From: Pyrrhosoma nymphula
Taxonomy: Eukaryota; Arthropoda; Insecta; Odonata; Coenagrionidae
DNA length: 64,000 bases
NCBI GenBank assembly: GCA_963573305.1
Contig: OY754335.1
Span: forward strand, 13,927,501 to 13,991,500
Reading direction: 5' to 3'
Numbering within the stretch: the stretch's first letter is position 1; every line of letters begins with the position of its first letter. Position numbers and translations under genes: made by a program. Below are positions 23,601-35,190 of this stretch, one piece after another. Below the pieces are notes generated by a model that made no database searches, was not told where the DNA came from, and worked only from the letters and a program-made list of their open reading frames with translations.

Positions 23601-25370
23601 GCTGATTTTAACGCATATAATTCTTATCTACTATCCTATATACGCAGAGGAAGGCAAGAAAAAACGTGAAGGTTCCAGTGAATAAAGAATGAAATTTGTG
23701 GGAGTTTTTTGCGAGTAGGCAATTGCGTGAACGGAAGTAATAGCCAGAAACTAGAATTTAAAAAAGTTATATAATTGACGATCCGTTATAATTGTGAGAA
23801 TGCTTGATAAACGCTGAGATGGGAATAATATGATGCATAGGTAATTAAGAATGAATGAAAGTGAGGCGTGTGCTGAGCAGAATAACAAAAGGTATTAGGA
23901 TATATTTTACATGTATGGAGGATAATATTATCACAGAAATGTACTAAAAGATTAATCGTGATATCCACAAAATTTGAACGATATCTTTTTTATTTTTCCA
24001 ATTGTTTCTTCGCTATTAGTCGAAAAAAGTTTGAACGAATAATATGATGGAGGAGGTACTATTATGAATATGGAGGAAAAGGAACTCATCGATAGCTCGT
24101 CTAACAACCGATCCAATATTAAACAGGCGTGAATATTTTTTAAAAGATAAATGGATAGGCACTCGCAGAATATTTTATCTAGAACATTTATTGATACATC
24201 AGTTACAAGTTATTGATACATCAGTCACAAGTTGCAAATTAGCTAACCCGTGATAACCAAAAAGCAAAGCTTTTTCCACCACCCAGGAGATGTACTCCTC
24301 AACAAGAAGCGTTTAATGTACTTTTATACTCCTCGCTCTATCTCAAACGCTCCTCGAAGTCCACGAACTTCGCTTCAACGGCATCTTCAGACCAGTTCAC
24401 GCCTTTTTACAGTAGTCTTTTCCGCAGCTTTGCACTTGTTTACTCGAGTTTAATCGCTTGGCGACGGATGATTCTTTGAAGCGGCAGGGAGACGGAGGGA
24501 AACGAGTGATGAAAAAAGAGTTAAGAGAGGGAGGGAAAAAAGTTTTAGATAAACGCGGGGTGTCCATTTCCTTGTTGCTATTCCGATCGCAGATCGAAGA
24601 CATCCCCAAACGGCTCCTTGCTCATCGGAGACTATGTCCTTGGGTGGTGCTGCCAAAGAATGGGGTGCCTTAGGCGAGAGACATTCAGATCGGAGAGAAT
24701 GCTAAAAAATAAAAAAAGTATTGAGAAGATGGGGGAATCATGGTGGAGAAGAAGCGAAGAGTTGGAAAGTTTTCCTCGGTTTCCAAAATGCTCTCATACC
24801 ACTTCCGTCTTTTAGCTTCGACAGACAATCGAACCGCTATAAAAGAGAGTAGGATAAAACTTTTACGCCTTCGCCACCACCCCCCCAAGAACTCTCATTT
24901 CCATTGACTTCACATTTTCCGACTTTTATCGGAGGGTGTTCCGCCATCCACTGAAGTGCAAGAATGATTGATGAGGGGGATAAAGGGTGCGATGTTTCAT
25001 AAGTTACTCTCAAAAGAGTAGTTACGCGAAAGATGGAAAATTCACGGATTGAAAACTTGGAACTTCCGTCCGATTCGAGTCTTCCGATTGTTTTCTTCGG
25101 GTTCAAAATTGCGTTATCAGGTAGTATACATTGTTTGCTTTTGCATAAATTAATATTTACTGCAAGGAAAATGTCTGAATGAAGTCATGTGGCTTCTGGA
25201 ATGGATATTGATTCGACTCGTAACCTTCGATATTGGCATATAAGCTGACGATGCCTAAAACTGGATTTGATAAAATATATGGATTTGATACCACCAAATA
25301 GTGATATGGGGAAGTTTATGACCTTCTCGAACTCTATTAGCAGATTTTTTATCACGCAGAAATAATAATT
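20641..25370. other. noncoding; minor tandem and palindromic motifs
   Basis: No gene recognised. Three GGTGCGTCTGGCAT-type units lie at 22378-22425. A near-perfect hairpin GGTCTCCCATGACATGGGGG lies at 22839-22861. A 22-bp tandem pair (TTGATACATCAGTTACAAG type) lies at 24188-24231. A purine-rich block covers about 24470-24560. Confidence 0.5.
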
Positions 25371-25374
25371 ACTG

Positions 25375-26565
25375 CTGAATATTACGTAGGATCCACAAAA
25401 TTCGCAGGCGACATGATTCTGTTCGCAGAGAGTGACGTACATTTTAAGGAAAAGTTATAACAGCTAAGGCAGAAGGAAGCAGAGTATGGTTTGAGGGTTA
25501 ACAAAGAAAACAGGAAGGTAACGAAGGTCGTGGAAGAAGAACAGAACTATGGAAGGGGCAAGGTTGGAATTAGCTAAAATATATAAATGCAATATAAATA
25601 ATAGGCAACACCTTGGAAATATGGTGAGGATGGACTGGAAACGTTTTACGGAAATAAAAACAAGGATTGGATTAGCGAAGGAGGCATTCAGAAAGAAAAG
25701 GATGCTATTAATTGATTGTATTTTCTATTAAGTGAAATAAGACTTGGAGTTGGAGAAAAGGCTAGTGAAATGTTTTGTGTGGAGTGTTTTTCTGTACGGC
25801 TGAGAGGCGTGGACATGTGGTACACGGGTCCTCCGTGCAGGGACTAACCCCCTCCTCGGGTCTGCAGGCCCACGCCTATACCCCAGGTTTGAGGAAGGCT
25901 GCGGGAATAGGAAGGAAAAAAGGATATGGGCAGCTTTGAACCTCAGTGCCTTGAATAGGCAAAGGGGCTTAAACCGAAACGCGAAACTATCATTTTTTTA
26001 TTCTGCGTTGGCTACGATTCATCCTATGAGTAAGAAAGAATCAGAGTCGCCACCCTTAGTCCAGCCGAACCGCAGTTCTCGTCAGCTCTCGTGCCGTCAG
26101 CTTCCGCGAACGGCACTCGACCTGCGCCACTTGAATGAGGGGTTGACTTCTCCGACATGGTGATGGGCCGTACCAGCGGCCTGATTCCCAGAGGTCGGAG
26201 CTTACAAGTCTGCGATGTGTGGACATTAGTACTATTATACGCGCGAGAGTACTTAATATCAAGTGGTCAGAAGGTGTAAGGAATGAGATCTTGGAGATAG
26301 TGGGAGAGGATATAAAGCTGTGGAACGCCATACAAGGGATAAAGCAAAATTTGATAGGGCAAGCTTTAAGGAGGTATTGTTTGCTACGGGATATGCTGGA
26401 AGGAAGTGTGGGGTGGAAACCCATGAGAGAAAGAAGGAAAAGGAAGATGCTGAGTGAAATTATGGGAAGAGAAGACTACGCGAGGATGACAAGATGGAAG
26501 AAGCGGAGAGGTGGTGCCAGGGACCTGCGTGAGTAGACAACCTATAATGATGAGAAAAGGGTTTT
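25375..26565 (+). pseudogene. RTE-like LINE reverse transcriptase, 5'-truncated, split by an insertion
   Basis: Upstream part: FAGDMILFAESD, with Gly replacing the first Asp of the FADD catalytic box, then LRQKEAEYGLRVNKENRKV. After a gap it continues with IGLAKEAFRKKRMLLI, LELEKRLVKCFVWSV and FLYG.EAWT. At WT the frame is broken by a foreign 402-bp segment. It resumes after 26226 and reads KWSEGVRNEILEIVGEDIKL, LIGQALRRYCLLRDMLEG and SEIMGREDYARMTRWKKR. This is the order of the palm end and C-terminus of an RTE-like non-LTR reverse transcriptase. A short ATAATGATGA tail follows near 26545-26554. Stops and a lost catalytic residue make it dead. Confidence 0.8.
25817..26218. mobile_element. 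402-bp insertion nested in the LINE, 8-bp target duplication
   Basis: The LINE codons for Trp-Thr (in GTGGACAT) occur on both sides, at 25809-25816 and 26219-26226, giving an 8-bp direct repeat around a segment unrelated to the LINE. The insert is GC-richer, starts GTGGTACACGGGTCC, and contains CTCCTCGGGTCTGCAGG and GGTTTGAGGAAGGCTGCGGG. Neither terminal inverted repeats nor a poly-A or simple tail is evident, so its class is unresolved. A 122-codon minus frame spans its right half and the neighbouring LINE and is not a gene. Confidence 0.65.
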
Positions 26566-26569
26566 TATT

Positions 26570-29450
26570 AGGAGCACTGCATGTATCATCATTTGGAATG
26601 ATATCCGTCTAGTAAAAACATTTTTCTAGCCTAAAAAAACGATCATGAAACGAAGGACCAGTGCTTAATATCTAAATTATTTTAATTGCACAAATTCCCC
26701 AAATTCAATAAGACATTTATGATATATTTGTAACGTATTACGCTTACTATGGCATTAATAATGCGAATTAAGGCAACGTGGAAAGCCTCGAGGCTGACGA
26801 GAGACTAAAATGTGTGAAAGAATTAGATGTATTCATTCCCAAGCTCACTTTGACCTGAAGAAACTTCGTCCCAAGTAAATTTGACAACCCATTTCTTTCG
26901 ATGAGAATAAAATGGAAACTTAAAAGTTTGAAGTTGTTATCATTCGTCTCCATTAAAATCGGCTTAGTGCGAGGGAAATTGATGCGGAAACGAAAGAGAA
27001 TGGTGACCATGTCAGCGATACAGTGTCTTCGTCTTATTCCGGGAAGTTCATCTTTGTGAATTCCCCGGGAATAATTTTTTTTTCATGCCCTAATCTGCCG
27101 TATAATTGTTTTCTCTAATGCTCTAGCAAAGATATTGCTCCGGAAATTTTAATGCAGACCAAAACAAATAAAAGTTAGTTTACTTTATGGAAAGGATAAT
27201 GATTCAGTGTGGCTAAATAACTAAATTAACTCCATAGGAAAAGATTTTATATTCCTTTTTTAGAGTAGTGGACTCGTTTGCATTTTAAGAGCTCCTATTT
27301 CTCTGTCTAACCTAATATCATGATCCTAAAACTGGCAACATCCTTGCCTGAGGTGGGATTTGATCCTGAAACACGTAGTTTGCTAGGTCGGCATGTCATA
27401 AACTTGACTTCGACGCCTGACTATTCTTTTCGAGTCGATTGGTAGGACTCAACTAGGATCTGTTCGGATAGTGGTGGTACAGAAGTGGCTCCTAGGTATT
27501 TGCCTTATTGCAATGATGATAAGAACTCGAGAGAGAGATAAAACAGCTTTCTCAGAACAGATTCTCTTAACTTACGTTGTCAGCATTGGTAGTTTCAGGC
27601 GTCAGTCGATGGAATTGATTCATGTTATAATGGAAACCTTTAAATTTATGATTACACATTATTTTTATTAAGAAACTACCTGGGTTTTGACGTTCAACGC
27701 AGTTCTTCAGGTTCCTCCGTGAGAAATTCGGAGTGACACTTTTATTATGCCTCATTTAAATATCATTTAATAAGATGATGTAACACATTTCTTTTTCAAC
27801 CGCGTGATTATCGAAAATCGTTCGTTTGATTAATCTAGAAGGAAGTAAAGCAATGGAGGAAATTAGTTCAACTTTTGTTTTGACACAGATTGACTCACAG
27901 TTTACTGTAAAGGAATAATAGCCGTTGGGAAAAGAGAACTGAGGGATTGCCTGGAAGTGAATAAGAATGAAATTTTCCTTTTTTTTCGTTTTTGCTACAG
28001 AATCTTCGAGTATTCTTAGTGTATTATACCACGCTAATCCCAGGGTATCCCTTTCTATGCTCCGTTTAGTTTTACACTAGTTAATCATCAATTGCTGCAA
28101 TGAAGAATGGCTTTAAAACTCAATTAACTACTTTATTGATAGGCACCCCGTAAAAGCAGACCATGCTCTGGCACTGAATGAGCAGGAGGAGCAGTAGCTT
28201 ATGTACTGAATTTCTACTATTATTTTGGCATATGTTGGAATAGGTGTTCATGCTCAAGTAATACTATATAGACAGGAATGGCAACAGTCAAGTTCTTAAA
28301 AAACTAGTGCTTCTTCTGAAATGCACTTTTGTCGTTCATTTCGCCTTAACCAATGGAATTTTTTATGCTTTTGGATAATAATTCCGTTGAAGTTGCAAAC
28401 TCAAATTTCCCTGTTTATTTGAAATGTTACTCATTAAATCCCCTCCTGTAGTAATAACCAACTTACAAGGTAAATTATTATATCATTCAGTTTTGCCCTC
28501 TGGTTTAAAATGGAAAATGAAATAGGCATATTTTGACGAACATATGCTGCCGAACTCTAGAGGAAAAACCCTCCTGGGTATAATTCAAACTCACGTCTTG
28601 AGGTTGGAAGTCAATGCGTGCTTGCCTCTTTCGGCTTTTTTCCTTATTCCCTTCCTTTTTACAGCAGTTGCAATGGCATCCCTGCGACACACGCACTTTT
28701 GGCGACTCGGGGATTAGTACGTAAATGTAGATCGTTTTGAGTATCAGTCGTCCTAATGTACCCACCAGCCTTAGTTCACCGTAATAACCTTACAACGTAC
28801 ATTTCAAGCAGTTATAATCGTGGATATAATAAATTCTAATGGTCACAAACACCCATGTCTTTAGTAGTGCAAAACCATCCAGGCAGAACTGAAAATCGTG
28901 ACATCTAGACACACGATGAAGTTATTGGTGGCGGCTGATACTTTGTTGAATTCCAAAAAATAACAAACAAATATCTCCAGTGGAATTGTGCAAAGTATTT
29001 AATCTCTTTACTATCCGGACACGCATTGCAAAAGTTAACGCAACTCTTGGAAAACGTCTCCCACTAAAAGGGCAGGCTAATTAGGCATCGGAGATAAGTA
29101 AAATAATTATATGGTTATTATCCAAGGGTAAAAGAAGCTTCCCGTGTAAACACTTGACGTGGCGGAAGCGTACGATGGGATAGCGGTGAGAGCAAAAAAT
29201 GGCTGGGGAGGTCTTTTTTCGGAAAATATTTTTGTCCGTGAGGAAAAGGTGTAATCCTGAGTGCACTTGCCTGTTTGTGCAACGATAACTTATTACGGAT
29301 AATTTTAAGTAAGTAGAGGGCGATTCTGAGGGTGAACAGTCATTGACGACCCTCGCCGCTTAGACACCGGCTTAAATTCTCCGGCCTCAACAGTACAGCC
29401 TCTCTCCTCTTTTAGATGTCCATTCCGCGACTTATGGGAGTTTCTCACCC
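26570..29450. other. noncoding, one SINE-like fragment
   Basis: Apart from the SINE-like piece at 27.34-27.42 kb nothing is recognised. Open frames at 26.77-27.0, 27.47-27.75 and 28.5-28.77 kb have no visible domain. Confidence 0.45.
27325..27420 (-). mobile_element. tRNA-related SINE fragment
   Basis: On the minus strand GACCTAGCAAAC is followed by AGGATCAAATCCCACCTCAG, a full B box. The same order (GGCCTAGCAAACC, then B box, then GTGAGGCA and TGTTG) occurs on the plus strand at 52.61-52.68 kb, so the two are probably members of one family. Confidence 0.5.
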
Positions 29451-29457
29451 AGTTTAT

Positions 29458-29518
29458 CTGCATGTGCCTGATTCCCTGCAAGTCCCCTCAAGGGTATGTG
29501 GCAGGGGGTAGGTTTTCC
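29458..29518 (-). mobile_element. LINE 3' tail copy
   Basis: ATCTGCATGTGCCTGATTCC and GTGGCAGGGGGTAGG match, in inverted orientation, the 3' tail of the CR1/jockey-like LINE near 13.7 kb and the copy near 63.7 kb. No coding part seen. Confidence 0.45.
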
Positions 29519-29749
29519 CCAACATACACTACGCTGTATGGTACTTAAATTTAATGAAACGACGACTTTTAATGCATTAGCAAAAACCTCCTGCAATTAA
29601 CAATCAGAATGTGGAAATTCACCAACACGCACAATACTAAACGAATGCTAGCAATGTTATAGAAAAAAATGGTTACTCGTGTATTTTGCTGCTACATAAA
29701 TGCGCGGAGATAGGAGATTTACCCAGGAAGCAGGCAAGACGAGGCTGTT

Positions 29750-30480
29750 AATAAGGCGTGGGAGATTATAAAAATAAAGAAAAGGACGGTTAGTTTTAAA
29801 AGGGAGGAGAGAACTTTTTCCGTCAGGAATTGGACGTGGACGTAAGGTGGTGTCGCTGAGTGGAAAAAAAAGCTGGGGAAGTTTTTTTTACACAATTTTT
29901 TTGTTCGTGAGGAAAGGGTGAAATTGGAGGGTGTGAAAGGGAGAAGGGTGGGGGTGGCCAAATTAAGTGAGAAGTTAGAAAAGAGAGGGGGAAGGGAGAG
30001 AGGGAGAGTGTGGAAGGAGTTTAGAGAGGGTAGTGGGTGGTGGTTGTGGAAGACAACTGGAGGAGCGACAACTGGGAAAGAGGGGGGGGGTGACTTTGTG
30101 GGGGTGACTTTGGGGGGGAGGAATATAATGCATGTGATTAGGGGCTGGAAGTGTTGGGAAGTCCGGGTGGAATAGGGTGATGAGAGTGGGGGAATAGAGG
30201 AAGAGGAGGCGCATGGCGGGTGATGCCTTGTGTAAAAGGGAAGGGTCGCCAGGGGGGGGGGAGGAATGCGAGCCAAAGGTTGAGGCTGGGACGTGGTGGA
30301 GGGGGAGGAAGAGGGTCGGAATGGCTGTGGAGGTGAAAGGGGTGTGAGTTAGTGTGGCAGTTTTCGGAGGAGAGCCAGGGTGTAGGAGGTTTTAGGGATC
30401 GAAATTGGTGGCGGATGGGAATAGGTTACTTTATAGAGGGTTGGAGAGAGAGAGAAGGGGAGAGAAATTATGGGGAGTCT
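29750..30480. repeat. long purine-rich, G-run-rich block
   Basis: About 700 bp with plus-strand G/A bias and G runs of up to nine (GGGGGGGGG near 30253). The 185-codon minus frame is Pro/Ser/Leu-rich as expected from the complementary C/T composition and is not called a gene. Triplex or quadruplex structure is plausible. Confidence 0.65.
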
Positions 30481-30542
30481 TGACGGTGTATTGAGGCCAC
30501 TGAAGGGAGCGCTGAAGTGTCCTAGGTTCTGTATTAATGTAG
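30392..30542 (+). repeat. dispersed repeat family, copy 1
   Basis: Contains GAAATTGGTGGCGGATGGGA, then GAGTCTTGACGGTGTATTGA and GGCCACTGAAGGGAGC, then TGTCCTAGGTTCT. The same order of blocks returns at 33.78-33.92 kb, with partial copies at 32.27 and 35.06 kb. Confidence 0.6.
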
Positions 30543-30794
30543 AAAAATTTAGCGGACATCCAGGTGAAATAAATGCCTATCACATGTACTGTTTATATTT
30601 TTACCAGTTGTTTTTAAATGCTTCCTTACACAGTGTATTGAAGTAGAACAATTTGATTATGGCTGAAAATGAGTATAGTGGCGAATAATGAGTATATTGC
30701 GTGGTCTGATTAGACACACAGGGTTGCGTAACTCATTAAAAGGATCGCATGTCTTTGTGGCAGAAAGGAGAATCAATAAGAACACTCAGATCTT

Positions 30795-30992
30795 AAATAC
30801 TGCATTTATTATACACTAAGGCACTGTCTTACATGGCAACACGAAGTCGATTCTGGTGACCTGGAGGGGTCTGCGGGCTTCGGGAGCTTCGGCGACGAGG
30901 AGGGCACTGGCAAAGATGCTGGTCGAAGCAGGGTGTCAGCAGGGCGTGGTCGTTGGAGGCACGGCGAGCGTTGTGGCGAGTACTTACTTAGT
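30795..30992 (-). other. candidate terminal exon in a GC-rich island (speculative)
   Basis: A sharply GC-richer segment sits in AT-rich DNA. On the minus strand, CTTTGCTTTACACCAG (ending at 30993) is a good splice acceptor. The open frame that follows runs to a TAA at 30809-30811, overlapped by AATAAA (30805-30810 on the complement), a polyadenylation signal. The frame reads about 60 residues rich in Pro, Ser and Arg (SKYSPQRSPCLQRPRP near its start) and matches no family I know. Other frames of the same strand have equally good or better codon bias, so this may be a decayed or chance feature. Confidence 0.2.
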
Positions 30993-31365
30993 CTGGTGTA
31001 AAGCAAAGGTCTGGTTTTCAAAAGTCAGGTTTACCTCTACTATTATAAGATGTAGCCTTTTCGTTAGTAAGAGGATAGTTGAGGTTGTGATTTTTTGAAA
31101 TGCATCAGAGTGCCAGGCGGTGATGATGAGCGTTGTCCTTGGATAAGTGAATCCGAGTTATCACACCAAGGCAAATGTATTGCCAGACTGAAACCGGGCC
31201 TAGGAGTTGGTCCTAACTTCAAATCTAAGTCTACTTATACTAAAATATGGTGTTTTACCGATCAGGGTGCTTGGTTCATCATTGTTTCCTCTCCAATTGT
31301 CCTTTGTACGATCTATTTACGTACGACAGTATAATTATGCCCTCGAAAAAGAGGTGTGTTACTGT

Positions 31366-31450
31366 TATGTTCCAGGCTGGCCATGGCTGCCAGGTTGGTC
31401 AAGTGCTGATCAGGCAATTTTATGGGTGCGAGTTCAAACCAAGTCTAGGC
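31366..31450 (+). mobile_element. tRNA-related SINE fragment
   Basis: AGGTTGGTCAAGTGCTGATC fits an A box and GCGAGTTCAAACC a B box, with about 35 bases between them. It is embedded between two copies of a GGTGTTTTACCGATCAGGGT motif (31249-31270, 31557-31578); a third copy is at 33304-33326. Confidence 0.5.
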
Positions 31451-32264
31451 AATGCACATGATGATTGTCCTAGGATTAAGTCCATTTGTTAGCCATCGGT
31501 ATAAAACCTTAAGAGCTGGAGTACCATAAACGCAATTCTACTAGTTATAGCTATTTGGTGCTTTACCAATTAGGGTACATTTTAGTGCGTCACCTTATCT
31601 TCTCTCGTCCTCTTAGTTTTACTTAAGTATTTGCGGTGGTGGAGTACTACTGGTCCACGCTACTTATTCCAAAAATCTTTATTAAAATACCCTATGCTTA
31701 TGGGTGACATCAATATTCCCTATGAAATAAATCGGAATATTTCAATTTGTGAGGAACACGACGTAAGATGCTTTAATTGCGATGGAACAGACCGTGAAAG
31801 AGTGAGTAATTATAGATTAGCGGTTAAGTATAAGTAATAGAAGACTCATTACGAATGGGATAAAGAGAGGTAGGGCAGATATCTAGATGAAGATTAATAT
31901 CGTGTAAGAAAATCGGTTTCGGACATTGCCTGATGAAGTCTAGGAAATGTTTTACCCTCTTCCATCTAAAGCTGCCTTAACCGGTGGATCACCTTCAACA
32001 ACGAAAATCAATTGCCATAAGCAATGGCACTAGCCCGTCTAAGGTTTTGCGTTGCTTGCAAATTGGTGAAAATTTTTAATACATATTTCACAATTTTGGA
32101 AGAAATTATTAATCCGTCTCCTGGTTGAGGAAGCTACTCACTCTACGTACATTCGTTGATTTTTTTCTTGTATTTGTTGCCATAGTATCTCGTGTTGAAA
32201 TAAGGCTGAGTTACTTTGTTTTTTTTATGAAGAGAGAGGTTGGTTGTACCAACAGGAATGAAGT

Positions 32265-32312
32265 TGTTTTTGGGGTTAGAATTGGTGGCGGATGAGAATT
32301 GGTTACTTAATC
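32265..32312 (+). repeat. dispersed repeat family, partial copy
   Basis: GTTAGAATTGGTGGCGGATG, then AGAATTGGTTACTTAATC, matches the first half of the repeat at 30.39 kb. Confidence 0.5.
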
Positions 32313-32689
32313 TGAGGATCAAGTTTGAACAACTGACTGTGTGTTGAAATTGGAGCATGGGAAGAATAAGATCCGAGTTTAAGGTCCGATTTTCCTCGTG
32401 AGTAAGGAAAATGTTGTGGACATTGGCTGAATAAATGACACCCTTAGCTATCTGCGAGAGGAGTTCACGGGTGATGGAAGAAGCAAGAAAGATATTGAGA
32501 GGCCAACAGCCCAAGCAAAGAAAGCATTCAACAACGATAAGAGTGTACTAACAGCCAGCAACATATTGGGAGTAAGGAAGTATTTTATTACACTCACGTG
32601 GTATGCTTCTGTGTGGCAGCAAAACGTAAACGGTTACAACTGCAGATCAGAGAAAATTATAATAACTAAAATATGATGTTATCGAAGAA

Positions 32690-33180
32690 TAATGCCAGAA
32701 GAGGAGTCAGGTGTCTTCTACTAGGAAAAGGAGTCTGTTGAAAAACAGTGACACAAACGTAGAAGCAAGTGAGCTTTTTCTTAAATCATATATTTGCAGC
32801 ATGCTCTTATATATATAGCAGTGACACATGGACAATAATAGCTGCAGAACAAGATGTTATCGAAGAATGATGGAGATCAAATGCTCAGAGAGAATCGCCA
32901 ATGAAAACAGTCCTGCGAAGAGTTGATGAGAAAAGATGTAAGTTGAAAACTCTGGGACGAAGAGACACATTTTTCACATTTTGCGACAGAATAACCTCTT
33001 GAAAGCAATAATATAAAGTAAAACTAATGGGAAGAAATACCGAGTAAGGCCAAGGACGGAATACATCAGGAACATTATGAGAGAAATTTAGCAACAACAA
33101 ACCAATCTTCTCAGTGATGAATGCTGTTGATGACGCCATAACTGTTTCTGAAAAAATGATATTACCAGTTGGTACATACA
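32690..33180 (+). pseudogene. RTE-like LINE C-terminal fragment
   Basis: Frames read SLLKNSDTNVEASELFLKSY and ICSMLLY..SDTWTI. These are followed by RCYRRMMEIKCSERIANEN, VLRRVDEKRCKLKTLGRRDT (with a frame change), GQGRNTSGTL in one frame, and NNKPIFSVMNAVDD. The order matches the KK.LL...LEVRK.FLKSYVWS.LLYG.E.WTI and RRM..I.W..R..NEEVLRRV blocks of the other RTE-like copies in this window. ATGTTATCGAAGAAT occurs twice (near 32672 and 32851), hinting at a local duplication. The open minus-strand frame at 32885-33193 is a shadow. Confidence 0.65.
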
Positions 33181-33779
33181 TAACTTTTTCCATGCATCGG
33201 AATGTTTTAGGAAGTAAAATAGTAAAATGAATGGTGATTATTTTTTACACATTTTTACTATTCTTAAAAAAGTTTTCTTATTTATTTGATTAATAATATT
33301 CTTCGGTGTTTTACCGATCGGGGTAGGGTTTGATATATAATACCACTTATAAGTTCCACTTTAAAAATTCTCATTACAATATACGCGGGCAGAATTCTAG
33401 CTCTCAACGCCACTTTTCCCTCTGGTCACACTTGAAATTCCCTGTACATTGGGGGGAGAGAATGAGTCAGAAAGGAGAACATTTAACTTTTTAAAGTATT
33501 ATTTTGGTGAGTATAATGTTATATCCTCTTGGAATTATTTTTATAATGAATAAAACCGGAATCAACAAACAAATCAGTCAGTTCTAAGGTTTCAGAACTG
33601 TTTATGAATCAGTAAGAATTTGGTTGAAATAGTTACAAATGGTAAATCAGTCTTCTAGGGGTAAGAAAGTTAATCACTTCTTCAAATACATTACGTATTT
33701 ATCGCCTTACTCAACGGTACCTAAAGTGGTATGATTTTGGAGAGCATGTGTTTAAGTTTACAGTCAGGGGGTGGGCTGG

Positions 33780-33920
33780 CTCAGGTGAGGGCGAAATTCG
33801 AAGCGAACGAGAATCGGTTACATTAAGTGAGGTTAAGAGAAGGGGAGTGAAAGTTTAAAGGCCTTGACGGCGTGTTTTGACCACTGCAGGAATATAGGGA
33901 GCTGTCCTAGGTTCTTTTAA
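33780..33920 (+). repeat. dispersed repeat family, copy 2
   Basis: GCGAACGAGAATCGGTTACA, then GGCCTTGACGGCGTGTTTTG, ACCACTGCAGG and CTGTCCTAGGTTCTTTTAAG, keep the order of the copy at 30.39 kb. Confidence 0.6.
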
Positions 33921-35054
33921 GCCAGGCCAATTTTCGGGTCATGTTTCTAGAAAGAATGAATGACTCACGCATGCATGCTGGAAATGTTGATTATTTCAGC
34001 GCGCGACGCGTCGCGACGTCTTCTCTAACGTTAACTTGCTCTTTAATTGAAGTGCGACGTGGCCTCAGATGTAAATGCTCCTTACACCAGTTCTTCCGAC
34101 TTGCCTCTGTTATTGAATTTTGGATTGTTGAATTTAAGTCATGCCATTATTTTTTTCTTGTTGCTGGTGAAATCGTCTATTTTCTTATTATATCTGGTGT
34201 TATGATGGCGTGGGTGGATTTTGATGCACAATTCTTATCTTTGGAATAAATGTTCGAGGATCTCACTTGTCTTCTTACGTTCTTTTTCTCGTCATTACTT
34301 AATTTAAAAAAAAGCAATGTGTTATTTCTCATGCGCAAGAGAGAGGGAGAATGGAAGGCAGGTAGGTAAATTAAATTTTCATCTTTATTGAAACATGCTA
34401 TTTTTGTGAGCAATACTTCACATGGCATTATGTGATCTCCAAGGAATTAAAACAGTGGTACTTAAATCCACCAATTCCTCTTAAGTTTTCGACCTCAGCT
34501 ACGAGTTATACTAACTATTTTTTACCAATTGCAATGACTAAATACAAAACGTCAAGTGGAAGCAATGACAATAAATATGTAAATCTGCTCGGAAGGCATA
34601 TTCATCATGTTGATATCAACTAAGCGTTGCAAGAATATTTTTATAGAGAAATACTTATAATACTATAAATAGTACTTCATAGATAAATGTTGTTCGTGAA
34701 ATCCAACGGTTACAGGTGACTTTACTGGCCATGCTGGTCATTCCCTGTTATTCTACGCCTTACATAACTCACTAATGTTGAGACTGCACCCTGCTTGTGA
34801 ACATTATTAGCAACACCATGATAGAAAATTCTGTACGCTTACTTTAACAAGTATTTTTACAGAATTTCTCTGAAGAAAGCCTAAAGAAATATGGAGACTT
34901 TCCTTAAAATATTGACACCTTTTTTTCAACTCAGACTTAATCATTAAACGTGTATTCGTTTACTTTGCTTGTTTGTTACTAAACTAACTTTTGATGATAG
35001 TGGCGTGAGCTACGAGAGAAAGTGCGGCATTTTACGAAGAAGTGTGTGGTTGGC

Positions 35055-35190
35055 TCGAGTGAGATCAAAAACGGATGTGGATGGGAACAGGTCACTAATT
35101 AGGGGTTGATTTACGTCCCCCCTGCTAGGAAAGGGGAAAATCTTGACGGCATGTCAATACCAAAGCAGGAAGTGAAGGAGCGGCCCGAGG
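35055..35190 (+). repeat. dispersed repeat family, copy 3, more diverged
   Basis: AAAACGGATGTGGATGGGAA, CAGGTCACTAATTAG and ATCTTGACGGCATGTC follow the order of the other copies; the CCTAGGTTCT end is not clear. Confidence 0.4.

Noticed and set aside
26056..26424. 122-codon minus-strand frame
   Set aside because: Spans the boundary between the 402-bp insertion and the LINE, so it cannot be an old gene.
29719..30276. 185-codon minus-strand Pro/Ser-rich frame
   Set aside because: Equals the length expected from stop-poor C/T-rich DNA; other frames of the same block are also open.
32885..33193. 102-codon minus-strand frame
   Set aside because: Antisense shadow of the RTE-like LINE fragment on the plus strand.
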